NCBI GenBank assembly: GCA_945871425.1
Contig: CAMBVS010000022.1
Location: 1-54,655, forward strand
DNA from: Rhizobium sp. Q54
Lineage (GTDB): Bacteria > Pseudomonadota > Alphaproteobacteria > SHVZ01
DNA: 54,655 nucleotides
Reading direction: 5' to 3'
Shown: piece by piece, positions 9,047 to 16,456 of the stretch
How the letters are laid out: each line of letters opens with the position of its first letter
Numbering within the stretch: position 1 is the stretch's first letter
Position numbers and translations under genes: made by a program
Notes under the pieces: model-generated
The model's input: the letters and a program-made list of their open reading frames with translations, nothing else
What the model was told of the DNA's origin: nothing
The model's database searches: none

Positions 9047-11224
9047 CTATGCGCTCGCGACCGCGCTTTCGAGGAAATCCTCGATCGCGGCGACCGACGA
9101 GACACTGTCGAAGAGAACTGACGAGGCGCCGCGGATCTCGGCCGAGAGGCGCCGGCGCCGCACCGGATCGTTGGCGATGCCAACGGCGAGATCGGCGTAG
9201 TGGTCGAGGTCGCGTGCCACCGGCTCGTCGATCCCCATCAGGCGATAGAATCCCGCGGTGTGACGGGCGCGCATGAAGCGGCCCGGCCAAGTGACGATCG
9301 GCGCCCCCATGGCGAAGGCCTCCAGGCTCGAATGCCCGCCGCTATAGTGGATCGGGTCCAGCACGACGTCGGCGGCGGCGAGCAGCGACAGGTAGTCGGC
9401 ACCCGCGAGATGCGGCAGCGCGACGATGCGACCGGGATCGGCGCCGGCCGCTTCGAGCCGCGCCGTCGTCAGCGCCGCCCAGTTCGGATGGCGGCCATGG
9501 ATCAGGACGAGCCTCCCGCCGGGGTCCTCACGAAGGATTCGCGCGAAGACCGGATCGCCGTCGGGATGCAGCTTGAACAGGCTCTGCGGACAGACATAGA
9601 GGCGCCCGTCGGGGAGCCCGAGCTCGGCCCGCGTCTTCAGGCGCGCCGGCACCGGCGGCCGGGCGAGGTCGACGGTCGGACCGGGAAGGCAGGCCAGGCG
9701 CTCGACGTAGTGCGCCTCGGCGCCTGCCGGCTCCATGCACTCAGCCGACAGCATCCAGTCGACCGTCCCGAGCCCGGTCGTATCGGGATGCCCCCAGGTC
9801 ATGAGCTGGACCGGCGCCAGGCGGGCGAAGGCGAGGAAATAGGTCATCGGCTCCATGCCGATGTCCGGAAAGTAGAGCAGGTCGAGTCGGAGATCGGCGA
9901 TGGTGCGCCGGGCCTCGGCAAGACGCGACGGCAAGCGGAGAACGCGGTCGGCCGAGGCCGCAAGCGCGGCGGCCAGCGGATCGTCGCCGTGATCGGGCGC
10001 GATCAAGGTGATGTGGAAGCGCCGGCGGTCGAGGCCTTCGATCAGCCCGCGGTTGAGCCGGCCGATGGTGTGCGTGCGCAGCAGGGTCGAAACGAAGCCG
10101 ATGGCGATACGTCCGTCCGGGCGGACCGCCGGTCGCGCGAGATCCTCGGAGAGCGACGGGCAGGCCCCGCGGTAGAACCGGCCGATCGTCTCCTGCAGCG
10201 GGCGGTCGTCGCGGGCGTGATAGGCCAGATAGAAATTGCCATGACCGATCTCGGCGACCGGGTCGTCTAGGCGGACGCCCTCGCAGGCGGCGAGATCCTC
10301 GGCGAGGCGCGCCCGGGCCGCCGCGATCGAGGCATCGGAGTCCGGAATGATCGGCAGCAGCATCGCCCGCTTCACCCGGACCCAGTCCGGGGCGCCGCCG
10401 GCGATCACCCGGTCATAGAGGCCGCGCGCCTCCTCGGTCCGCCCCTGGTCGCGGCGGACGCCGGCGAGATTGGCCATGGCTTCGGGGATCCGCTCGCCGA
10501 CCGCGGCGAAGGCCTGCGCCGCCTCGTCCAGGCGGCCGAGCTGGAACAGCGCATTGCCGCGATGGAATGAGGCGGCGGGATGGCGCGGCACCCGCTCGAG
10601 CAAGGCAAGGGCGTCGCGGGCATGGCCGCTCGCGAGCATCGCCGCACCGGAGACGATCAGCGCCTCGGGGAGGTCCGGGCGCAACGCCAGCGCACGGCGG
10701 TAATCGCCCGCCACCACCCAGGCCTGGGCGAACAGCGGATCGAGAGCAAGCGTGCGGCGGAGCGCGTCCCGACCCATCGGCCCGAGCGCCAGAGCCAGGG
10801 CGAAATGCAGCTCCGGAATGTCGAGATCGAGCGCGAGCGCGCGGCGATGGTGGGCGACCGAGGCGCCCGCCTCGCCGAGCTCGCCCAGCAGCGCACCGAG
10901 ATTGGCCCAGCCATCGGCGAGATCGGGCGCCGCCGCCAGCGCGCGGCGATAGCTGCCGCGCGCCGCCTGCCGGTGCCCCAGTCGGCGACGCGCGTTGGCG
11001 AGATTGTTGTTGAGGATGGGATCGCCCGGCCGGGCCCGAAGCGCGCGGCCGATCAGGTCGAGGGCACGGCCCGCGTCACCGCGCTCGAGCGCGATCAGGC
11101 CGAGATGATGGAGCGCATCGACGTGGTTTCCGTCGCGATCGAGCACGAGGCGATAGCGGCTCTCCGCTTCGGCGAGACGGCCGGACCGGTGGAACGCCAG
11201 CGCCTCGGCGAAGACGTCGGTCAT
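9047..11224 (-). CDS. Divergent TPR-domain O-glycosyltransferase (OGT/SPINDLY-like)
   Basis: 725 residues from the ATG at 11224, which overlaps the upstream stop as ATGA; the longer open frame upstream is a shadow. TPRs occupy about 1-290 (ALHHLGLIALERGDAGRAL). The catalytic half differs from its paralogues: the conserved histidine is in STLLRTHTIGRL (H385), Thr replacing the usual Pro; a PDIGMEPMTYFLAFARLAP and TWGHPDTTG block follows, as in the O-linked GlcNAc transferase branch close to eukaryotic OGT and SPINDLY; the nucleotide-binding block is VLDPIHYSGGHSSLEAFAMG instead of FNGSTTTFEALW. It also lacks the terminal WRxWC. It probably uses a different donor or acceptor from the rest of the cluster (inference). 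Confidence 0.85.
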   Translation of the reverse strand: MTDVFAEALAFHRSGRLAEAESRYRLVLDRDGNHVDALHHLGLIALERGDAGRALDLIGRALRARPGDPILNNNLANARRRLGHRQAARGSYRRALAAAPDLADGWANLGALLGELGEAGASVAHHRRALALDLDIPELHFALALALGPMGRDALRRTLALDPLFAQAWVVAGDYRRALALRPDLPEALIVSGAAMLASGHARDALALLERVPRHPAASFHRGNALFQLGRLDEAAQAFAAVGERIPEAMANLAGVRRDQGRTEEARGLYDRVIAGGAPDWVRVKRAMLLPIIPDSDASIAAARARLAEDLAACEGVRLDDPVAEIGHGNFYLAYHARDDRPLQETIGRFYRGACPSLSEDLARPAVRPDGRIAIGFVSTLLRTHTIGRLNRGLIEGLDRRRFHITLIAPDHGDDPLAAALAASADRVLRLPSRLAEARRTIADLRLDLLYFPDIGMEPMTYFLAFARLAPVQLMTWGHPDTTGLGTVDWMLSAECMEPAGAEAHYVERLACLPGPTVDLARPPVPARLKTRAELGLPDGRLYVCPQSLFKLHPDGDPVFARILREDPGGRLVLIHGRHPNWAALTTARLEAAGADPGRIVALPHLAGADYLSLLAAADVVLDPIHYSGGHSSLEAFAMGAPIVTWPGRFMRARHTAGFYRLMGIDEPVARDLDHYADLAVGIANDPVRRRRLSAEIRGASSVLFDSVSSVAAIEDFLESAVASA

Positions 11225-13167
11225 GCGGACGCGCACCAGGACCGCCACATCTGCCGGTAGGCCGACTCGATCGACCGCGCATAGCTTTCCGCATCGCAGA
11301 TCGGCGAGGCGAGGAACCGGGCGGCGAGGGTGGCGCGGATCCCGGCGAGCCGCGCCGGGTCGCGTGCCAGCGCCACCGCCGCGCCGACATAGGCCTCGCC
11401 GGTCTCGGCGACCAGCGCGTCCAGCCCGACGGCGTGAAGCAGCGTCGCCCCATAGCGCCCCAGCAGCCGGTCGCCGGCCAGCGTCACCACCGGCACGCCC
11501 AATGACAGCGCCTCGCAGGTGGTGATGACGCCGCCATAGGGCGTCGGGTCGAGGGCGATGTCGATCTCGCCGTAAATGGCGAGATGGCCCGCGCCGTCGT
11601 CGATCCACGCCAGGGCGTCGATACGCGACGGATCGAGACCTGCCTGCGCTGCGCGCCGAAGAAAGAACGCCCGCGCCTCCGGATCGGCGAAGGCCATGCC
11701 CTTGACCACCAGGCGGGCCTCCGGCAGCGCATCGAGGATGCGGGCCCAGAGCCCCAGCGTGCGGTCGGAAAGCTTGGCCGGCTGATTGAAGCTGCCGAAG
11801 GTGACCGGGCCGCCGCGGAGCGACGGACCAGGCCCCACGGTCGGCACCTGCCGCAGGGGCCAGTAGCAGAAGGCGAGCGGCAATCGGACGAGGGTTTCCC
11901 GGAACCAGCTCTCCGAGCCCTGCGGCGTCAGCCGGCCGTCTCCCACCATCCAGGGTACGGCATCGAGGCCGAAGCTGCCCATCGGCAGCATATTGACCTG
12001 CACCGGCGCCGGACTCCGGGCGAGAGCCAGAAGCCGGGAGCCGGACGGATAGCCGAAGACATCGGCGAGGACGTCGATGCGATCGGCCCGGATCTGCGCG
12101 GCGAAGGCCTCGTCGTCGAGGCTTCCGGTATCGCGCCAGAGATCGGCGAGCTGCTTGAAGCGGTCGGTCACGCCGTCGGCGCGCGCCGGCTCCGCGTCTG
12201 AGTAGCAGACGACCTCGACCGCGGCCCGATCATGGGCGGTGATCAGCGGCAGCAGGGTTACGGCCGCGGTATGCGCACGAAACCCCTGCACGCCGACATA
12301 ACCAACCCGAAGACGGCGATCGGGAGTCCGATCGGTCACCGCCGGCGATGCTGTCAGCGGCCGGGCAAATCGGTCGTTCCACACCCTCTGCTCGGCCAGG
12401 ATCGCCTCGGGCCCGACATCGGCGAGGCAGTTGAGCGTGAGGATCAGGTTCGCGTGGACGTCGACGCGATCGGGAGCGACGGCGAGGACCTTGCGATAGG
12501 CCGCCGCCGCCGCGGGCGCATCACCGGCCAGATGGCAGGTCCACCCTTCCGCGTCGAAAGCATCGGCGTAGGCCGGGCTCAAGGCCGTCGCCCGGCGAAA
12601 TCCGATGATCGAGCCCATCAGGCGATTCTCGTCCCGAATCACCAGGGAGATGTTCTGCCAGGCACCCGAGGCGGCCGGGCTCAAGGCCAGAGCCCGGCGC
12701 AAGAGCTTCCGCGCGGTTCGCGGATCACCGGCCTGCTGGGCCTGGATCGCCCGGTCATTGAGCATGTCGCTCGAGTTCGGGTCGAGGACGAGCGCCCGGT
12801 CGAGAGCCCGCGGCAGGGCTGTCGCCCTGCCGAGCTCCGCCCAGACCGACGGGCGATCCGGCGCCACGGCGAGACTTCGGCGAAAGGCACCGGCGGCCGC
12901 ACCCTCGCGGCCGTTGCGGCGCAGCGCGTGCGCGAGATTGGCGTGGACCGATGCGTTGAGCGGCGCCGCCTTGGCCGCCTGGGCCAGAAGCGCCACGGCC
13001 AGCTCGGCCGGCCCGTCCTGCAGTTCGAGCGCCCCCAGAAGATGCAGCGCGTCGGGCTGGGCGCGGTCGAAGGCAAGGACGCGGCGGTAGATCCGGCGTG
13101 CCTCCGCCAGGTGGCCGGCACGATGATGCGCGAGCCCTTCCGCCAGCACCTCGGCGACCGTCGACAT
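11221..13167 (-). CDS. TPR-domain O-glycosyltransferase (OGT/SPINDLY type), atypical active-site block
   Basis: 648 residues, ATG at 13167; first gene of the minus-strand run, 83 bases from the divergent epimerase gene. TPR repeats cover about 1-250. The catalytic region reads RLRVGYVGVQGFRAHTAAV, so H299 is kept but the preceding SADF is replaced by VQGF and the following Pro by Thr. The nucleotide block is ALDPTPYGGVITTCEALSLG, lacking the NGSTT of its paralogues. It ends QMWRSWCASA like them. Fold and C-terminus match the family, but the changed motifs raise the possibility of altered donor use or lost activity. The run's promoter should lie in the 83-base divergent gap; no clear site was recognised on this strand. 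Confidence 0.87.
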   Translation of the reverse strand: MSTVAEVLAEGLAHHRAGHLAEARRIYRRVLAFDRAQPDALHLLGALELQDGPAELAVALLAQAAKAAPLNASVHANLAHALRRNGREGAAAGAFRRSLAVAPDRPSVWAELGRATALPRALDRALVLDPNSSDMLNDRAIQAQQAGDPRTARKLLRRALALSPAASGAWQNISLVIRDENRLMGSIIGFRRATALSPAYADAFDAEGWTCHLAGDAPAAAAAYRKVLAVAPDRVDVHANLILTLNCLADVGPEAILAEQRVWNDRFARPLTASPAVTDRTPDRRLRVGYVGVQGFRAHTAAVTLLPLITAHDRAAVEVVCYSDAEPARADGVTDRFKQLADLWRDTGSLDDEAFAAQIRADRIDVLADVFGYPSGSRLLALARSPAPVQVNMLPMGSFGLDAVPWMVGDGRLTPQGSESWFRETLVRLPLAFCYWPLRQVPTVGPGPSLRGGPVTFGSFNQPAKLSDRTLGLWARILDALPEARLVVKGMAFADPEARAFFLRRAAQAGLDPSRIDALAWIDDGAGHLAIYGEIDIALDPTPYGGVITTCEALSLGVPVVTLAGDRLLGRYGATLLHAVGLDALVAETGEAYVGAAVALARDPARLAGIRATLAARFLASPICDAESYARSIESAYRQMWRSWCASA

Positions 13168-13250
13168 GGCGGCCGGTTTAGCCCGAGTCGCCCGGAAAGG
13201 CCAAGCACCGCTCGTGACACCGGCCGGACATTGGCCTTACGTTCGCCCCG

Positions 13251-14225
13251 ATGGACCGCCCTCACCCCTTCGCCGGCCGGCCTTACCAGGGCCGGCGCGT
13301 CCTCGTCACCGGCGCCGCCGGCCTCTACGGCCGAGCGCTGGTCCCACGCCTTCTCGGGCTCGGTGCCGAGGTGCGGACGACATCGAGGACGCTCCCCGCT
13401 CCGGCCCTGGTATCGAGCGAGCACCGGATCGGCGATCTCACCGACCGGCGCTTCGCCGAAGAGGCGGTCCAGGGAATCGATGCGGTCTTCCACCTCGCCG
13501 GGCGGCGCGGGTCGATCGGGATCCAGACGACCAAGGCCGCGACCATGCTGGGCGAGAACGCGCTGATCTGCCTGAACACGCTGGCGGCCGCCCAGCGCGC
13601 CGGGGTCAAGGCGCTGGTCTATGTGTCGACGGTCACCGTCTATCCGCCGATGGCGGTCTACCGCGAAGACCTCGCCTGGTCGGCCAACCCCCATCCGGGC
13701 GACCAATACGCCGCCTGGGCCAAACGGATCGCGGAGAAATATGTCGAAGCGCTGGCGATCGAGCATGGCTTCGCCGACGTCGCCGTCGTCCGCCCTGTCA
13801 ACACCTTCGGGCCCTTCGACGATTTCGATCCGAAGACCGCCCTGGTCGTGCCCGCCCTCATCGCCCGGGCCGAGCGGCGAGAATATCCCTTCGTGGTTTG
13901 GGGAGATGGCTCGGCCGTCCGCGATTTCCTCTATGTCGACGACGCGGTCCGCGGCCTGCTCCTCGCCTATGAGCGCGGGCTCGGCCGGGGTCCGATCAAT
14001 CTCGGCAGCGGTACCGGACATACCATCCTCGCGCTGGCCGAGGCTGTGCTGGCGGCGACGGGCCACCCGGGACCGATTGCCTGGGATACCTCGAATCCGG
14101 CGGGCGAGCCGTCCAAGATTGCCGACACGACCCGGGCGCGGGAGATCCTCGGCTTCCGACCGGAGGTTACGCTCGCGGACGCCATCGCGCGCACCGTCGC
14201 CTGGTACCGCGCTCAGCCGCGCTAG
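13251..14225 (+). CDS. NAD(P)-dependent sugar-nucleotide epimerase/dehydratase (extended SDR)
   Basis: 324 residues. The dinucleotide-binding motif TGAAGLYG is at 20-27, HLAGRRGSIG at 81-90, the catalytic Ser/Thr in VSTVTVYPP (125-133), and the C-terminal substrate region includes GDGSAVRDFLYVDDAV (218-233), typical of NDP-sugar epimerases and dehydratases such as GDP-fucose synthase and UDP-glucose 4-epimerase. The expected YxxxK reads YAAWAK (Y153, K158), one residue longer than normal; the bases are unambiguous. The product may supply a nucleotide sugar to the neighbouring glycosyltransferases. It is transcribed away from them and ends at TAG, 75 bases before the radical SAM gene. Exact substrate unknown. 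Confidence 0.82.
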   Translation: MDRPHPFAGRPYQGRRVLVTGAAGLYGRALVPRLLGLGAEVRTTSRTLPAPALVSSEHRIGDLTDRRFAEEAVQGIDAVFHLAGRRGSIGIQTTKAATMLGENALICLNTLAAAQRAGVKALVYVSTVTVYPPMAVYREDLAWSANPHPGDQYAAWAKRIAEKYVEALAIEHGFADVAVVRPVNTFGPFDDFDPKTALVVPALIARAERREYPFVVWGDGSAVRDFLYVDDAVRGLLLAYERGLGRGPINLGSGTGHTILALAEAVLAATGHPGPIAWDTSNPAGEPSKIADTTRAREILGFRPEVTLADAIARTVAWYRAQPR

Positions 14226-14240
14226 ACGACGAGCCGAGAC

Positions 14241-14256
14241 TGGCCCGGGACTTGCC
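14241..14256 (+). promoter_or_regulatory. Sigma-54 promoter (-24/-12) upstream of radical SAM gene
   Basis: TGGCCCGGGACTTGCC: GG at 14242-14243 and GC at 14254-14255 separated by exactly ten bases, matching the TGGC-N7-TTGC form of the RpoN consensus. It lies 45 bases before the chosen ATG and outside any coding frame. FlbD, a sigma-54 activator for flagellar promoters, is encoded in the same window. Confidence 0.65.
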
Positions 14257-14300
14257 TATCTGTTATCCAGGTGTTTCGGGGCGTCCGCTCGGAAGAGGCG

Positions 14301-16316
14301 ATGCAGGAAGCGATGAGCGACAGCAGGGACGGAGACGTGCTGACCGTCGGGCTGGCCCAGATCAACAACAGTTTCTCGGGCCAGAACTATCTCCCATACG
14401 CGATCGGGCTGCTGCAGGCCTATGCCGAGCGTCACGCGGCGACGCCCGGCCAGTTCCGCTTTCTTCTGCCGGTCTACAAGCGCATCCGCGTCGACGCCGC
14501 CGTCGCCCAGCTCCGCGACGCCGACGCGGTCGGCTTCAGCCTCTACGTCTGGAACGAGCGCCTGACGCTCGAGGTCGCCCGCCGGCTCAAGGCCGAGAAG
14601 CCGGACATCCTCATCATCTTCGGCGGGCCCCAGGTGCCCGACCGCTCCGAGGCCTTCCTTCGCGCCCATCCCTTCATCGACGTGGCCTGCCACGGCGAGG
14701 GCGAGCAGACCTTCCTCAAGCTGATCGAACGCACCCGCTCGCGGGACTTCTCGGGTGTTCAGGGATCTAGTTTCATCGATGCCGAGGGCAAGTTCATCCA
14801 CCAGCCGCGGCTCGAGCGGCTGCGCGACATCGCGACGGTGCCCTCCCCATACCTGGAGGGAACCTTCAAGCCGCTGATCGCCGCACACCCGGAGGAGGTG
14901 TGGATCGCGCTGTGGGAGACCAATCGCGGCTGTCCCTTCGCCTGCACCTTCTGCGACTGGGGCTCCGCCACCCAGGCCAAGGTCTTCCAGTTCGACCTGC
15001 CGCGCCTGAAGCGCGAGCTCGACTGGTTCTCCGATCACAAGATCGAGTTCATCTTCTGCTGCGACGCCAATTTCGGCATCCTGCCGCGGGACATCGAGAT
15101 CGCCCAGGCTGCGGCCGAGAACAAGCGGGTCTTCGGCTATCCGAAGGCGCTCTCGGTGCAGAACACCAAGAACGCGACCGAACGGGCCTACCTCACCCAG
15201 AAGATCCTGTCCGACGCCGGCCTGTCGAAGGGCGTGGCCCTGGCGCTGCAGAGCGTCGACATGCACACCCTCGAGGCGATCAAGCGCCAGAACATCTCGC
15301 TCAGCACCTACGAGGAGCTGCAGAAGCGCTTCACGCGCGACCGGGTGGCCACATATTCCGATCTCATTCTGGGATTGCCGGGAGAGACCTACGAGAGCTT
15401 CGCCAACGGCATCGCCCGCGTGATCGAGGGCGGCCAGCACAACCGCATCCAGTTCAATAATCTCTCGATCCTGCCGAACGCCGAGATGGGCGACCCGGCC
15501 TATCAGGCCAAGTACGGGATGCAGCTGATCGAGACCAAGATCATCAACGTCCACGGCTCGCTCGAAGAGGACATCGACGGCATCGCCGAGATGCAGCAGA
15601 TGGTGATCGCGACAGCGGCCCTGCCTCCCGCCGACTGGCGGCGGGCGCGGGTGCTCGCCTGGACCACCGCGCTGCTGAATTTCGACAAGCTCATCCAGAT
15701 CCCGCTGGTCGTCGCCCACGAGGTCTCGGGCATCGGCTACCGCACGCTGCTCGATGCCTTCATCGACGCCGATCCGAAGAAATATCCGCTTATCGCCGAG
15801 ATCGGGGCCTTCTTCGAAGGCGAGGCCAGGACGATCCAGGAAGGCGGTCCGGAACTGCACTACGCGCCGGAATTCCTCGGAATCTGGTGGCCGGCCGACG
15901 AGTTCATGTTCATCAAGCTGACGCACGAAAAGAAGATCGAGGCGTTCTTGGTCGAGGCCCGCCAGCGCCTGCTTGATCTGTGGAAAGAGCATGGGACGCG
16001 CGCACCGTTCGGGCCGGTTGAGGATGCCTTCGTCCTCAACCGCGTTCTGCTGAGCCAACCCTTCGTCTTCGACGATGCCGAGGTCACCCTTGGCCACGAT
16101 ATCTGGCGCTTTTTCCGCGGCATCCTCCAGGGCGAGCCGGAGGCCCTGAAGGCCAAGCGCTCGACCTACCGGATCGAGCGGTCGAAGGAGGCCTATGCCG
16201 ACTTCGCCGACTGGTGCCGCGAGATCGTCTGGTACGGGCACCGCCGCGGCGCCTATTACCTTTCCGGGCAGTTGGTCGAGGTCGAGACCGAAACCGAGCT
16301 CGCCGGGCACTATTAG
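14301..16316 (+). CDS. B12-binding-type radical SAM protein
   Basis: 671 residues from the ATG at 14301, which has GGAAG five bases upstream; a GTG at 14271 (no ribosome site) and an ATG at 14313 are alternatives. The N-terminal 140 residues form a cobalamin-binding-like Rossmann domain (AVGFSLYVWNERLTLEVA, ILIIFGGPQV), without the DxHxxG cobalt-ligand motif. The radical SAM core follows with CPFACTFCDWG, giving cluster cysteines C211, C215 and C218, then FCCDANFGILPRDIEIA and SDLILGLPGETYESF. A 250-residue C-terminal region is unassigned. Such enzymes methylate or rearrange unactivated carbons. Its sigma-54 promoter ties it to the flagellar regulon, so modification of a flagellar protein or its sugar is plausible but unproven. 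Confidence 0.82.
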   Translation: MQEAMSDSRDGDVLTVGLAQINNSFSGQNYLPYAIGLLQAYAERHAATPGQFRFLLPVYKRIRVDAAVAQLRDADAVGFSLYVWNERLTLEVARRLKAEKPDILIIFGGPQVPDRSEAFLRAHPFIDVACHGEGEQTFLKLIERTRSRDFSGVQGSSFIDAEGKFIHQPRLERLRDIATVPSPYLEGTFKPLIAAHPEEVWIALWETNRGCPFACTFCDWGSATQAKVFQFDLPRLKRELDWFSDHKIEFIFCCDANFGILPRDIEIAQAAAENKRVFGYPKALSVQNTKNATERAYLTQKILSDAGLSKGVALALQSVDMHTLEAIKRQNISLSTYEELQKRFTRDRVATYSDLILGLPGETYESFANGIARVIEGGQHNRIQFNNLSILPNAEMGDPAYQAKYGMQLIETKIINVHGSLEEDIDGIAEMQQMVIATAALPPADWRRARVLAWTTALLNFDKLIQIPLVVAHEVSGIGYRTLLDAFIDADPKKYPLIAEIGAFFEGEARTIQEGGPELHYAPEFLGIWWPADEFMFIKLTHEKKIEAFLVEARQRLLDLWKEHGTRAPFGPVEDAFVLNRVLLSQPFVFDDAEVTLGHDIWRFFRGILQGEPEALKAKRSTYRIERSKEAYADFADWCREIVWYGHRRGAYYLSGQLVEVETETELAGHY

Positions 16317-16323
16317 CCGATCC

Positions 16324-16344
16324 GGCCGGCAGAAATTGCCGGCC
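16324..16344 (+). terminator. Hairpin after radical SAM gene
   Basis: Perfect eight-base stem GGCCGGCA and TGCCGGCC with a five-base loop, starting eight bases after the TAG stop of the radical SAM gene and before the fliK promoter. No T-tract follows, so it may be a weak or Rho-assisted terminator. Confidence 0.5.
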
Positions 16345-16402
16345 GCCGCGCCCAGGTCGCTTCCGGGCACCCCCGCTTCCCCCAGATCCGTCGATCCGCT
16401 GC

Positions 16403-16418
16403 TGGCCCCGGGCTTGCA
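16403..16418 (+). promoter_or_regulatory. Sigma-54 promoter (-24/-12) upstream of fliK
   Basis: TGGCCCCGGGCTTGCA: GG at 16404-16405 and GC at 16416-16417 with ten bases between. It is 39 bases before the fliK ATG and nearly the same sequence as the site before the radical SAM gene, which supports both. Confidence 0.7.
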
Positions 16419-16456
16419 TGTCCTGTCTCGCCCTCACTCTGCCCAGCGGACCCGAC

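Noticed and set aside
1..13167. Glycosyltransferase run as an LPS or capsule locus
   Set aside because: No Wzx, Wzy, Wza or ABC-export gene is present; most enzymes are TPR protein glycosyltransferases and the flank is flagellar. Not formally excluded beyond base 1.
13232..13246. TGGCCTTACGTTCGC as a sigma-54 promoter for the epimerase gene
   Set aside because: Spacing fits, but transcription would start inside the ATG at 13251, and no later in-frame start precedes the Rossmann motif.
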